64,000 nt of DNA from CAYWQB01 sp964460785 (GTDB lineage: Bacteria; Chlamydiota; Chlamydiia; Chlamydiales; CAYWQB01): contig CAYWQB010000001.1 of NCBI GenBank assembly GCA_964460785.1, positions 434,001 to 498,000 on the forward strand, in the 5' to 3' direction. A model generated the notes under the pieces. The model saw nothing but the letters and a program-made list of their open reading frames with translations, had not been told where the DNA came from and ran no database searches. The translations under genes were made by a program, and so were the position numbers. Each line of letters opens with the position of its first letter. The first letter of the stretch is position 1. Shown here in pieces: positions 1-9,066 of the stretch.

Positions 1-146
1 AAACTCTGAGAAATCTCTTGCGCTAGCTCTCCAAGAGAGGATTGCTCCCCTTCTTGCTTACTTTTGTTCTTCTTGACCACGGCAAGTGTTCCTATTGCCC
101 CAAAAAGGACAACAGCTGAGAGTATCAGGACCTTTGGAAAAGACAT
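1..146 (-). CDS. Membrane-anchored hypothetical protein (N-terminal fragment)
   Basis: An open frame starts at an ATG at 144-146 on the minus strand, behind a good ribosome binding site (AGGAGAG), and runs off the left edge without a stop. The 48 visible residues start MSFPKVLIL, then a hydrophobic stretch at about residues 5-24 that reads as one membrane segment or uncleaved signal, followed by a Lys-rich and Glu-rich polar region. It lies just downstream of, and in the same direction as, the CT266-like gene. Too little is visible to assign a family. Confidence 0.6.
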   Translation of the reverse strand, partial: MSFPKVLILSAVVLFGAIGTLAVVKKNKSKQEGEQSSLGELAQEISQS

Positions 147-242
147 ATGGGTCTCTCTCCTAACAAGTTGAGGCTACCATTTTACTTCTATGGAAGCTTT
201 TTTTTCAAATATAAACTAAAAAACTCCTTACTAAGAAGAAAG

Positions 243-1673
243 TTAATTACTCTTTAATGTGCATACTTCCCAAAACCAATCACTAGTATTTGAGGATTTT
301 GCATCTAACTCTATTGCTAATAAGTAATCACTCCCCCAGAAGCTTTTTTCTCCTGCAAGAGGAATCACTTCCATATTTACCAGGGATGAGAAGGTAATAT
401 GTAATTTTCCTTCACCCTTGGAGAAAGAAACTCTCTGTCCTTCCCCCCGATAGTGGGTAAGAGATCTCTTCTCTAATTTCTTATCACTTTCTGGTAAATA
501 GCAGCGATCAGCACAGAGAAACCAAACGACTTTTCTTGTCGCTTCTGCAGAAGAATCAAGAGACCACCAAGCCAAGTTAAGAGATGCGCGCTGTTCGTGC
601 ACACGTTGTGTCACTTTCAACCATTCATAAGCTGGAGCTTGGTTATAAAGAGATTCAAGTTGATTATCTTGCTGATCTGCAAGTTTCACAACACCTTTTA
701 AAAGAATTCCCTCCTCGGTTGCAGCAATATGCGCATTTGAAGCATGTTGCCCTGCTCCCTGACGGCTTAAAATTCCAAAAGCGCTGCAATCTCCAAGAGA
801 GGATTTCTGAGGTCCCCAGGCTTTTACATCAAGCCCAAGAAACCCAAATGAGCCTAGGCCTGTTCCCCCTCCTGAGAGAGTCGCAAGAGCTTTACCTGTT
901 TTAAAGCGCTTGCCTACAAGACCTAACATAGGGTCGCATAACGCTCGGCTAATTTGTACAGAGGCTTCTGGGGGTGCTGGCTCTTGCACCTTTCGAAGGA
1001 TTTCCAATGGTAGAGCTAATAGAGAGGAGATATTCTGGCTCCAGTTCTGTAAAAGCCACTGTTCGCAGTTAGCTGCAACGGTGGTCAGATCTCCCATCTG
1101 AAACGCTTTTGCTGCTAGGGTATAAAGGGCATATGAATACACAAAAATACGCTCTTTTGCCTCTACCCCCTCTTGAGCAAAGAGCTCTTGGTTTGGCATT
1201 GCATTGGCCGAAAAAAGCTGTTTTTGCCATTCCACAAGCTTTTTCGCTTGCTCTAGCAAAGAGGAGTTTTGCTCCTGTAAAGCAGAGAAGAGCAGAAAAA
1301 ACCCTAGCTCTTCATGCCAACCAGCCAGAGGACATTGCCCCCATGGTAACACTCTTCCAGAGTCAATAGGCACAACACCATTTTTGTACTGCTCAATACG
1401 AAGGGGCTGTCTTGGCAAGTTGCAGGCATGTAAAAGAAGCTGCTTAAGAACACTAAATAGCTGACAGCTCTCCCATAACACACTTCCTTGCGCTACCTGA
1501 TGTAGAATAGACTCTGGCACCTTCCCTGAGGAGCTCAGAGCTCCTTGGAGTACGGTACACAGGAATTGGTGAAAACTATCAAATTGCCGAAGTTTGACCT
1601 TTTGCAAGTCAAGAGACTGAGACTCTTGACTTGGGCTCTGCTGAACCCTTTCCTCAAGGGTGATACTCCCCAT
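243..1673 (-). CDS. Conserved chlamydial hypothetical protein, CT266-like
   Basis: This codes for about 476 residues starting MGSITLEER. I chose the ATG at 1671-1673 because GGAGG lies 7 bases ahead of it; the frame stays open for 12 more codons upstream without a better site. No catalytic motif was recognised. The C-terminal half has many beta-like stretches and Gly-rich turns (around residues 270-300), and the N-terminal half is helical. There is no signal peptide. The gene follows the HU/IHF gene directly, as the uncharacterised CT266 follows CT267 in C. trachomatis, which is the basis for the orthology suggestion. Function unknown. Confidence 0.7.
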   Translation of the reverse strand: MGSITLEERVQQSPSQESQSLDLQKVKLRQFDSFHQFLCTVLQGALSSSGKVPESILHQVAQGSVLWESCQLFSVLKQLLLHACNLPRQPLRIEQYKNGVVPIDSGRVLPWGQCPLAGWHEELGFFLLFSALQEQNSSLLEQAKKLVEWQKQLFSANAMPNQELFAQEGVEAKERIFVYSYALYTLAAKAFQMGDLTTVAANCEQWLLQNWSQNISSLLALPLEILRKVQEPAPPEASVQISRALCDPMLGLVGKRFKTGKALATLSGGGTGLGSFGFLGLDVKAWGPQKSSLGDCSAFGILSRQGAGQHASNAHIAATEEGILLKGVVKLADQQDNQLESLYNQAPAYEWLKVTQRVHEQRASLNLAWWSLDSSAEATRKVVWFLCADRCYLPESDKKLEKRSLTHYRGEGQRVSFSKGEGKLHITFSSLVNMEVIPLAGEKSFWGSDYLLAIELDAKSSNTSDWFWEVCTLKSN

Positions 1674-1807
1674 GCAAAAACCTCCGTATAAAAAAAAAGA
1701 GCTGATCACACAACTCTTTTAAAACCCAAGGGATACTAGCGAGTTCTCTTCATTTGTGAAAAGAGATTTCAACTAGACCATAAAAAATGCATCCATCAAA
1801 AGAGGGA

Positions 1808-2182
1808 CTACAGCTGACGAGAAGCCTCTGTTGCTTGCTCAGATGCCGCATGACTAGGTACCCCTGATGATGGAGCCTCTTTTTCTAGGTGCACTTGATT
1901 TTCAATGTTTTCTTTCATTTTTCTTCCTGGAGTGAACTTCACAGCAGACCGAGAAGGAATCACAATAGGCACAGATGGCTTTTTTGGGTTCCGTCCGATC
2001 TTTTGCTTGCGCTGTACAACTTCAAACACTCCAAAATCTCTGAACTCTAATCTGTCGCCATCGGATAGGCTATCGATAATCGAATCCAGAAAGGATTGTA
2101 TTACGCTTCTTACATCATTTGGATGAATTCCTCGCTTCTGGGAAATCTCCATAATAAGCTTCTTCTTCGTCACAGTAGACAT
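1808..2182 (-). CDS. HU/IHF family nucleoid DNA-binding protein
   Basis: This 124-residue protein has the HU/IHF fold signature over residues 1-92: an N-terminal helical pair, the DFGVFEV beta segment near residue 49, then the DNA-binding arm with IGRNPKK and the C-terminal VKFTPGRKMKE. Proteins of this family dimerise and bend DNA in nucleoid packing and site-specific processes. About 30 extra residues, rich in Glu, Ser and Ala, form a tail not found in typical 90-100 residue HU. The start has AGGGGAG upstream. It sits next to the CT266-like gene, as Chlamydia CT267 does. HU and IHF cannot be told apart by eye. Confidence 0.9.
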   Translation of the reverse strand: MSTVTKKKLIMEISQKRGIHPNDVRSVIQSFLDSIIDSLSDGDRLEFRDFGVFEVVQRKQKIGRNPKKPSVPIVIPSRSAVKFTPGRKMKENIENQVHLEKEAPSSGVPSHAASEQATEASRQL

Positions 2183-2353
2183 ATCTATATGGCTCCCCTA
2201 ATGGTCCAAGTTAAATAAAAACCAACTAACTTAGAGTAACTTAAACTCTTCGTCATTCTCTAGACCTGTTCATTTTCGAACAAGATCTTTTTTAAACTTT
2301 TTCTTACCAAACAAGAAAAAAATTGCATCTCTCTTAAAGGCAACGAATTAAAT

Positions 2354-3634
2354 CTAGTTTTGCAGATAAACAAGATACTTTTTCTTTTTGCCTACGCCGA
2401 TTAGAATGGCGCGATCATCAATTAAATCTTGATCACGGATGACATAATCTTCTTCCGCAACCTTTTTTTTGTTCAAAAAGATGCCCCCATTTTTGAATAA
2501 ACGTCGAAACTCTCCTCGGCTAGCCACAAGGCCCACTTCCGGATAAATTTCGATAAGCTTTTTCCCAACAACTTCTGCTCGAGAAAGCTGTACAGAAGGC
2601 ATATCTTTTGCAATTTCGTCGATCGTTTCGCCTGTTAACGCGATGTCTTCACCAAGGCCTGGCTGAATACTTTTTGTTACGCGCTGCGCTTTTTCCACTC
2701 CCTCTTTACCATGTACCAGCTCCGTCACAGATGCCGCCAGGAGCTTTTGAGGTTCATTGGGAGCTGCTTTCCCACTTATGTAAGCCTGTTCTAACTCATC
2801 AATCTGCTTTAAATCTAGAAACGTGATCTTTCTCAAAAGTGGAAAAACATCAGCATCTGTCACGCGCATAAAGTATTGATAAAACTCATAAGCAGAGCAG
2901 CGCTCCTCAGAGAGCCATACGGCTCCAGCTTCTGACTTTCCAAACTTTGTGCCATCACTTTTCAGTAAAAGGGGAAAGGTTAAGCCAAATACCTCTTTTC
3001 CACAGGTTTTTCTAACAAGCTCTATCCCTCCAGTGATATTGCCCCACTGATCACTCCCTCCAATTTGCAGAGAGACTCCCTCTTCCTTAAAGAGGTGAAG
3101 AAAGTCATAGCCTTGCAAAAGCTGGTAGGAAAATTCTGTAAAGCTCATTCCTTCAGCTGATTGGATGCGCGTTTTAACACTTTCTTTAGCTAGCATAGCC
3201 CCCATGCGAAAGTTTTTTCCTACTTCACGCAAGAAGTCAATTAAAGACCAGCTTTGGAACCAGTCATAGTTATTGCGAAGGCTCCAGCTTTGCGGCTGAC
3301 AGTTTGCACTCAAGAAACGTTTTAAAACGGCTGCAATTCCATTCTGATGCCGTTGCAGGGTTTCCTTGTCGAGCAAATTACGCTCTTTATTTTTCCCAGA
3401 GGGATCTCCGATCATCCCAGTTGCTCCTCCAACTAAAGCAACAGGGTGGTGACCGCAGTACTGGAACCAACGAGCGACAATTAGCCCCATCATGTTTCCT
3501 AGGTGCAAACTATCTGCTGTTGGGTCAAATCCTATATATACTTTGCGTGGCTGCTTTAAATGCTCTGCCAGCTCTGCAGAACTCTGCTGCTCGATAAGAC
3601 CCCTAGCCTGTAATATGCGCACCACATCTTCCAT
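2354..3634 (-). CDS. tyrS: Tyrosyl-tRNA synthetase
   Basis: This class I aminoacyl-tRNA synthetase charges tRNA-Tyr. Visible are the YIGFDPTADSLHLGN segment (HIGH-type motif HLGN) near the N-terminus, QIGGSDQWGN in the tyrosine-binding domain, KFGKS as the KMSKS loop, and a C-terminal S4-like RNA-binding domain ending in a Lys-rich strand. The length of about 426 residues is normal for the family. The frame allows an earlier ATG at 3656-3658, but the ATG at 3632-3634 has AGGCGAG upstream and gives the usual family start (MEDVVRILQARGLI), so I chose it. Confidence 0.95.
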   Translation of the reverse strand: MEDVVRILQARGLIEQQSSAELAEHLKQPRKVYIGFDPTADSLHLGNMMGLIVARWFQYCGHHPVALVGGATGMIGDPSGKNKERNLLDKETLQRHQNGIAAVLKRFLSANCQPQSWSLRNNYDWFQSWSLIDFLREVGKNFRMGAMLAKESVKTRIQSAEGMSFTEFSYQLLQGYDFLHLFKEEGVSLQIGGSDQWGNITGGIELVRKTCGKEVFGLTFPLLLKSDGTKFGKSEAGAVWLSEERCSAYEFYQYFMRVTDADVFPLLRKITFLDLKQIDELEQAYISGKAAPNEPQKLLAASVTELVHGKEGVEKAQRVTKSIQPGLGEDIALTGETIDEIAKDMPSVQLSRAEVVGKKLIEIYPEVGLVASRGEFRRLFKNGGIFLNKKKVAEEDYVIRDQDLIDDRAILIGVGKKKKYLVYLQN

Positions 3635-3839
3635 GAATGCTCGCCTGCTTTTTTCCATTAAACTGTCGGAAAAAGATATTAACTATCACAACTTCTGTCA
3701 ATTAAGATTTTTGCTCTTCATTCCCCTTAGACCCCTCTCAAAAGAACCTTTAGATCTTTCCCTTCAAAAAAATATAAGAATTTTGTTAGAAGGTTGTTTG
3801 GTATTTGAAAATCTTTACAAGCAAGAAAGGAGTAGGCTT

Positions 3840-4193
3840 ATGGCCATTGAAACTGATCTTCATAGTCGTAGTACGACAATGGATGGGCAAGTCAGCTTCT
3901 CTACTAATGCGGAGTTTCACCAAGAAGAGGGGAAATTAGGAGCAAATAAAGTCTGCTCTCAACCTAGTGATCAAAAAACCCTGCGATTCATCGATCGAGT
4001 GAAAACGGCTCTCGACAAAATCAAGAACTCTACCCAAAGCCCTGATGACTTTGCTGCAGCTCTATCATCTGTACAGGATCACATTACACGCCGCAGAATT
4101 AGCCAAGGTGCACAATATACACCTGTTGACAAAGACCCCGCTCCAGAAAGTGCCGCAATCCAAGACCTTAGACAGCGCTTACTCTCCAATTAG
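3840..4193 (+). CDS. Small hypothetical protein
   Basis: This codes for 117 residues starting MAIETDLHSR. AGGAG lies 8 bases upstream of the ATG, which is why I place the start here although the frame is open much further back, over the antisense of tyrS. The protein is polar and Gln/Ser-rich, with no membrane segment or signal peptide; residues 45-80 could form a helix. It ends head to head with the Nif3 gene, their stop codons overlapping by four bases. No family recognised. Confidence 0.6.
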   Translation: MAIETDLHSRSTTMDGQVSFSTNAEFHQEEGKLGANKVCSQPSDQKTLRFIDRVKTALDKIKNSTQSPDDFAAALSSVQDHITRRRISQGAQYTPVDKDPAPESAAIQDLRQRLLSN

Positions 4194-4945
4194 AAAGGGT
4201 TCATTGTATCAATGAACGTATGCTCTAGGTCCATCTGCTGTTGTAGGTGGGCCCCAATGAACCGGGGACCAATACGCTCGGTTGCACTATGCCCCAAAGC
4301 GAAAAAGTTGATCCCTCCTTCCATTGCCATATGCCATGCAGGTTCATCGAAGCTCCCTGTAACAAAACAGTCTACCCCTTCTTTAGCTGCATGCGGCAAA
4401 AGCTTATAGGCACCTCCAGAAACCAGCGCTACGGTACGTACTCGATCTCTACCACCAAAAGCGACATGCGCTTTATGCTGGTAGTATGTTTCGAGTAGAG
4501 ATTGAAACTCTTCAATCTCTAGCTCATCGAAATTGGCTTTGACTCCAATGGCTGGACCTTTTCCATCTCCAAAAGGCTCAAGGTTGCGCCATTGCAACTC
4601 TCGAGCTGCTGCCCAATTATTGCCAACCTCTGGGTGCCCATCTAAAGGCAGATGATAAGCAAGCAGTGAAATATCATTTTCTATCAGTAATCGAATTTTT
4701 TCACGCTGGGTCCCTTTGATGGTGGGCTCATCCCCTTTCCAAAAAAGGCCGTGATGCACAAGTAAAGCATCGACTCCCATACTTACAGCTTCTTGAATCG
4801 TTTCTAAACTTGCAGTAACAGCAGTAGCCAAGTGCTCAATACGAGAAGCTCCCTCTACCTGCACGCCATTGGGACAAAAGTCTTTGTACTCCGCAACCTG
4901 CAAAAAATCTATTAGGTAATCTTCCAGATCTGTTAGGGTAACCAT
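4190..4945 (-). CDS. Nif3-like dinuclear metal centre protein (YbgI/GTP cyclohydrolase I type 2 family)
   Basis: This 251-residue protein matches the Nif3/YbgI family through CPNGVQVEG near residue 24, the metal-site VHHGLFW near residue 63, AYHLPLDGHPEVGNN near residue 96, and the C-terminal LGHSATER segment. Members bind two metal ions; a GTP cyclohydrolase-like activity has been proposed, but the cellular role is unsettled. The length fits the shorter bacterial form, without the inserted PII-like domain. It is divergent from rpiA, only 11 bases apart. Confidence 0.9.
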   Translation of the reverse strand: MVTLTDLEDYLIDFLQVAEYKDFCPNGVQVEGASRIEHLATAVTASLETIQEAVSMGVDALLVHHGLFWKGDEPTIKGTQREKIRLLIENDISLLAYHLPLDGHPEVGNNWAAARELQWRNLEPFGDGKGPAIGVKANFDELEIEEFQSLLETYYQHKAHVAFGGRDRVRTVALVSGGAYKLLPHAAKEGVDCFVTGSFDEPAWHMAMEGGINFFALGHSATERIGPRFIGAHLQQQMDLEHTFIDTMNPF

Positions 4946-4956
4946 AGGATTTCCTT

Positions 4957-5676
4957 GTGTTTCTGGTGATCAATATGCAACCCAAAGCAAATAAAAGTCA
5001 GGTAGAAAGAGCCAAAAAAGCTGCTGCGGAGCAAGCGATAGCAAATGAAGTGCAAGATGGCATGATCATTGGCCTCGGTACAGGGTCAACTGCAGCATTT
5101 TTGATTCAAGCCCTAATAGAGCGAGTCAAGCAGGGCTTAAATATCCAAGCTGTTTCAAGCTCTGATCGCTCAGAAAAAATGGCTAAAGAAGGCGGCATCT
5201 CTATCTTAGACTTAAATGATGTGAGTCATATAGATGTCACCATCGATGGAGCCGATGAATTTGATCCCTCTCTCTGCCTTATTAAGGGTGGTGGTGGTGC
5301 TCTTTTCCGAGAAAAGTTAGTTGCCATCAACAGCAAGCGTATGGTTGTGATTGCCGACCCATCAAAAAGAGTGCAAACTCTTGGACAATTCCCTTTGCCT
5401 GTAGAGGTCTTACCTTTTGGTTATAAAAAAACTTGTTCCCATATTGAGCAGCTTGGCCATCCAGGTTCCATACGTATGCACAATGGCAACTTATATATAA
5501 CAGATAACCAAAACTATATATACGACCTCTCTCCTCAAGAAATTGCAGACCCGGAAGCTCTTCATGATCAACTCTTAAAAATCCCAGGCGTGGTAGAAAC
5601 AGGACTTTTTATTGGAATAGCAAATGCGGTATATCTTGGGCACTATGATGGTACAGCTGAAGTGGTCCAAAAATGA
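4957..5676 (+). CDS. rpiA: Ribose-5-phosphate isomerase A
   Basis: The enzyme interconverts ribose 5-phosphate and ribulose 5-phosphate in the non-oxidative pentose phosphate pathway. Family motifs are clear: GLGTGSTAAF, then TIDGADEFDPSL with the catalytic acid region, KGGGGALFREK, and VETGLFIG near the end. The start is uncertain: GTG at 4957 has AGGA 7 bases ahead, while the in-frame ATG at 4975 (MQPKANKSQ) has only a weak site. The last codons overlap the next gene by ATGA, which suggests translational coupling. Confidence 0.95.
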   Translation: MFLVINMQPKANKSQVERAKKAAAEQAIANEVQDGMIIGLGTGSTAAFLIQALIERVKQGLNIQAVSSSDRSEKMAKEGGISILDLNDVSHIDVTIDGADEFDPSLCLIKGGGGALFREKLVAINSKRMVVIADPSKRVQTLGQFPLPVEVLPFGYKKTCSHIEQLGHPGSIRMHNGNLYITDNQNYIYDLSPQEIADPEALHDQLLKIPGVVETGLFIGIANAVYLGHYDGTAEVVQK

Positions 5677-6086
5677 ACCCTGTTATTCACCCTCTATCTA
5701 TTTGCAGGATTATTGAAACACCCAGCTATACGGGCATTGTTCTAGAAAGCAGTCAAGTCACATTCTGCTTATATACAGAACCTCATGTAGGCACATTGAT
5801 GCATAAGCACCTGGAAGGCCAACCTCCCTTGCGCCCTCAGACACATGATCTCATAAGTAAAATCTGCCAAGGCTTTGACATTCAGCTAACACACGCTTTG
5901 ATCACTGACGTACAGGATAAAACTTTTTATGCTCGCCTATTTTTATCGCAGCCAAGTGGAGAATCCACACACCTTGTGGAGGTAGATGCAAGGCCTAGCG
6001 ACTGCTTAGTGCTAGCCCTTCAACAAGGACTTCCCCTGTATTGTACAGAGGAAGTCTTACAAAGTGTTCTTCCTTATGAAGATTAA
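5673..6086 (+). CDS. DUF151 / bifunctional nuclease-like domain protein
   Basis: This 137-residue protein has the DUF151 core: a long beta-rich N-terminal part and the signature DARPSDCLVLALQQGLPLY followed by EEVL near the C-terminus. Family members in plants (BBD) have been reported to act as nucleases, and the mycobacterial fold is trimeric; the role in bacteria is poorly known. The start overlaps the rpiA stop (ATGA), so the two are probably translated as a unit. It converges with pepF, sharing four bases at the stops. Confidence 0.85.
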   Translation: MNPVIHPLSICRIIETPSYTGIVLESSQVTFCLYTEPHVGTLMHKHLEGQPPLRPQTHDLISKICQGFDIQLTHALITDVQDKTFYARLFLSQPSGESTHLVEVDARPSDCLVLALQQGLPLYCTEEVLQSVLPYED

Positions 6087-7894
6087 GCTGGCGCATGCAG
6101 AGCTTCCAGTTCATCTAGGTACTTGTCAAAGCGCTTCAAAGCACTAAGCACAGGCTCTTTTGAGCGCATATCAACGCCTGCCTCTTTTAGCTGGTCAATT
6201 GGGTACTGGCTCCCCCCTTTTGTCAGGAAGCGCAAGTAGTCTCTTCTCTCCTGCTCTCCCCCATTCAACACGCGGTCTGCAAGACAAAGAGCGGCACTAA
6301 TCCCTGTTGCATACTGGAAGACATAAAAGTTGTAGTAAAAGTGAGGAATGCGTGCCCACTCTATAGAAATTCTCTCATCACATGTGACAGCTGGCCCCAT
6401 ATACTCTTGCACAAGGTGCTGATACTTTTGTTTTAATGATGCAGGCGTTAAAGGCTCTCCCCTTTCCACCGATTGGTGAAGCATCAACTCAAACTCTGCA
6501 AACATGGTCTGCCTAAACAAGGTCGCTCGGATATCATCTAATTTCTGATTAATTAAAAAGAAGCGCTGAGCAGGGTCTTCCGTCTTTTCTAGAAGGTGTT
6601 GCATCAAAAGCTCTTCGTGGAAGGTCGAAGCCACTTCTGCCACAAAGATTGAATACTGGCTATAGTGGTAAGGCTGACTCTTCCGGCTGTATAACGAATG
6701 CATGCTATGACCAGCTTCATGAGTCAGAGTAAATACATCATTGAGAAGGCCCTTGAAGTTCATCAGGATATAAGGCGAGCTATCATAGCAGCCACTGGAG
6801 TAAGCTCCTGAGCGTTTCCCTTTATTTTCATAGCGATCTACCCACCGCTCTTCTGTCAGCCCTTTCAATAGTTGCTGCTGATACTCCTCTCCTAAAGGAG
6901 CTGCAGACTCCACAACAAGTTGGCAAGCTTCATCAAAGCCATAACCATCAAGAACTCCCTCTTGTCTTAGAGGGACATACAAGTCATATGGATAAAGCTT
7001 GTCATAACCTAGCAGAGATTTACGTAACTCATTATACCTATGATGACTAGCAATCCCTTCTCGACAAGCTGCCACTAAAGAAGTATAGACTTCTTCAGGC
7101 ACATTTTTAGGAGTAAGAGAGGACTCTAAGCAAGAAGAGTAATTTCGAGCCTGTGCTTCAGACCAGTGCCCGCGTATACACCCTTGTAGCAACTCACAAA
7201 TCGTATTTTCATGACTCAGATAAGCGCCTGCAATTCCTTTAAAAGCATTCTCTCTCAGTACGCGGTCTTGCCCATGAAGATAAAGTTGGTAATTGGCATG
7301 ACTAAGTTCTTGCTCACTCCCCTTTCCATCGACAACCTTACCAAAGTCAAAATCTGAATTATTTAGAGCAGAAAAAGCGGAAGAAGCCGTGCGCAAGGGG
7401 CTAGACACCAGAGAAAGGATTCTTTCCTGCTCAGCAGTAAGAACATGCGCTCTTAAGCTAGCCAACTTTTCTAGGAAAAACTGGTACTCTTGCAACTGAC
7501 TATCCTGACAAAGAGCTTGGTATGTTTCCTTTGGCAAAGCCAACAGCTCGGGCTCTACCCATGCCATATCTTCAGCAAACATTGCTGCAGCTAGCTGTAC
7601 TTTTTGGTGAGCACATTTGTACTCTTCATTGGTTGTATCTTGATCATGGCCAAGATGTGCATAAGTATAAAGCTTATCTACCTGGCGCCAGTAAGCATGA
7701 AAAAGGTCAAAAAACTCCTTAAGCTCTGCTGCCGACTGGCCTAACTTCCCTCGATAGCTTACAAGAGCTTGCCACTTAGCAGACTGACGATCAAGAACAC
7801 TTTGAGCCTCTTTTTCCCATGCTGCCAAGCTAGGGAAAAAGCGTTCTAAATTCCACTGATCTTCCTGTGCGACTTCACCTCGAGTTAAAACCAC
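6083..7894 (-). CDS. pepF: Oligoendopeptidase F (M3 family)
   Basis: This 603-residue zinc metallopeptidase degrades peptides in the cytoplasm. The zinc site is THEAGHSMHSLYS (HEXXH) near residue 390, with the downstream Glu in VAEVASTFHE about 25 residues later, both typical of M3B. The length is normal for PepF, and there is no signal peptide. In C. trachomatis pepF lies next to groES-groEL (CT112-CT110); here the HPr gene and a hypothetical gene are inserted between them. Confidence 0.95.
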   Translation of the reverse strand: MVLTRGEVAQEDQWNLERFFPSLAAWEKEAQSVLDRQSAKWQALVSYRGKLGQSAAELKEFFDLFHAYWRQVDKLYTYAHLGHDQDTTNEEYKCAHQKVQLAAAMFAEDMAWVEPELLALPKETYQALCQDSQLQEYQFFLEKLASLRAHVLTAEQERILSLVSSPLRTASSAFSALNNSDFDFGKVVDGKGSEQELSHANYQLYLHGQDRVLRENAFKGIAGAYLSHENTICELLQGCIRGHWSEAQARNYSSCLESSLTPKNVPEEVYTSLVAACREGIASHHRYNELRKSLLGYDKLYPYDLYVPLRQEGVLDGYGFDEACQLVVESAAPLGEEYQQQLLKGLTEERWVDRYENKGKRSGAYSSGCYDSSPYILMNFKGLLNDVFTLTHEAGHSMHSLYSRKSQPYHYSQYSIFVAEVASTFHEELLMQHLLEKTEDPAQRFFLINQKLDDIRATLFRQTMFAEFELMLHQSVERGEPLTPASLKQKYQHLVQEYMGPAVTCDERISIEWARIPHFYYNFYVFQYATGISAALCLADRVLNGGEQERRDYLRFLTKGGSQYPIDQLKEAGVDMRSKEPVLSALKRFDKYLDELEALHAPA

Positions 7895-8040
7895 TTTTTC
7901 CTCCCTAAGCTGTTGAACTTTTCCGCATTTTGGGAGCTGTCACCATTATCTTGCAAAGGTTAAATCGAGTTGACAAAATCCTACACTTAGGGTAGCAATC
8001 TAGATCTCCAACTCTTTGGTATACTCAGACCAAGAAACCT

Positions 8041-8346
8041 ATGCAAATGACAGACCTCTCTCCTCGCTCCGGCCAAAAAATCACACGCAGCTTTACTGTT
8101 TTAAATGAGCGTGGCCTTCATACTCGCCCCTCTACAGAACTAGTGAAGCTTGCCTCTAAATTCAAGTCTTCGATCACTTTACACTGTGGAGAAGAGAGCG
8201 CCAACGCAAAGTCTCTTTTAGGCGTCCTTATGCTAGCTGCAGCTTATGGCACAAAAATCGAGCTAGCTGCGGAGGGAGAGGATGCTGAGCAAGCAGTCTC
8301 TTCCCTCTTAAAACTGGCGGCAAATAAATTTTCTACTGATTATTAA
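8041..8346 (+). CDS. ptsH: HPr-family phosphocarrier protein
   Basis: This 101-residue protein has the HPr fold with the phospho-histidine in GLHTRPS and the regulatory serine region AKSLLGVLML (equivalent to Ser46 of HPr). A 17-residue extension precedes the usual start of the domain. No EI or EII gene is next to it. As in Chlamydia, where HPr works in a reduced PTS, it may serve regulation through an HPr kinase rather than sugar uptake; that is inference. It ends directly against the convergent next gene, with no gap. Confidence 0.92.
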   Translation: MQMTDLSPRSGQKITRSFTVLNERGLHTRPSTELVKLASKFKSSITLHCGEESANAKSLLGVLMLAAAYGTKIELAAEGEDAEQAVSSLLKLAANKFSTDY

Positions 8347-8883
8347 TTAGTTGAATGAATATGTCTCTGGATGCACGAGATAGTAGTAGTTTGGTGTGCT
8401 CTTTTTCCTCTTCTCTAGAATCTCTTTTTGGTATCCTGCGTGCTCTTGAAAGAGCTCTTTCACCTTTTCATCCAGCTGATGCTCTTGCAACTCTTTAAAA
8501 GGGGGCTCTTGAACCTCAGTCTCCCCTCCCACAGTTAACCATTGGTGGTACACCATCAGCTTTCTCACTTGCCGATCCCCAGAAGGCAAACTAGACTCAT
8601 CCACCTCTTCTCCTAAAGGAATTTCTTCTAGATCTATTGCAAAGGGCTTATGGTGCTGCAAAAACCCCATCACGTTTTTTTTAAGATGGCCATATAAAGC
8701 TTTAGACGAATAAGAAATCCGCAAACGTGCGGACCCTCCTTCTTCCTCTTTAGGTGCGGAGTTATTAAAAAGGTCAGAGAGGAGCTCACTTTTTTTCAGA
8801 GAGGGCGGCTGTTTAACCTGCTGCTGCTGAGAAGAAAGGGAAAAAACTCCCGCCCTTTTTCCTGAACTCCCACTTACACGCAT
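8347..8883 (-). CDS. Hypothetical protein
   Basis: The product is about 178 residues starting MRVSGSSGKR. I set the start at the ATG at 8881-8883 because AGGGAGG lies just upstream. The N-terminal 60 residues are basic and Ser/Gln-rich and probably disordered; the rest is mixed helix and strand with many charged residues, ending in a Tyr-rich NYYYLVHPETYSFN. No membrane segment or known motif. It lies between HPr and groES and is transcribed away from groES, so the groE control region also holds its promoter. Confidence 0.6.
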   Translation of the reverse strand: MRVSGSSGKRAGVFSLSSQQQQVKQPPSLKKSELLSDLFNNSAPKEEEGGSARLRISYSSKALYGHLKKNVMGFLQHHKPFAIDLEEIPLGEEVDESSLPSGDRQVRKLMVYHQWLTVGGETEVQEPPFKELQEHQLDEKVKELFQEHAGYQKEILEKRKKSTPNYYYLVHPETYSFN

Positions 8884-8934
8884 ACGCCCCTCCCTGCACA
8901 TTTTTCATATGCAGGTTGCATGCCAACTCATAAA

Positions 8935-8961
8935 TTAGCACCCGGACACAAAATCTGCTAA
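8935..8961. promoter_or_regulatory. Degenerate CIRCE operator (HrcA site) upstream of groES
   Basis: The arms TTAGCACCC and ATCTGCTAA are separated by exactly 9 bases. The CIRCE consensus is TTAGCACTC-N9-GAGTGCTAA; the left arm matches 8 of 9 and the right arm 6 of 9, leaving a 6 bp perfect inverted repeat. It lies 106 bases before the groES ATG, in the divergent region shared with the 8347-8883 gene. The heat-shock repressor HrcA is known to bind such a site ahead of groE and dnaK in Chlamydia. Confidence 0.75.
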
Positions 8962-9066
8962 TTAATAGTTGCCAGAAATAGAGCCTGTTCGATAATCTGA
9001 TTCTCTTCCTAACTAAACCAAACTCAGTCCAACCCCTTAAGGGTGTTAAAAATGGGAGTAGAAAGC

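Noticed and set aside
584..1464. Several plus-strand open frames of 60-106 residues
   Set aside because: They lie opposite the CT266-like gene, lack ribosome sites and known motifs.
2260..2330. Terminator after tyrS
   Set aside because: Short palindromes such as TGTTC/GAACA occur, but no stem is followed by a proper T tract in the right place.
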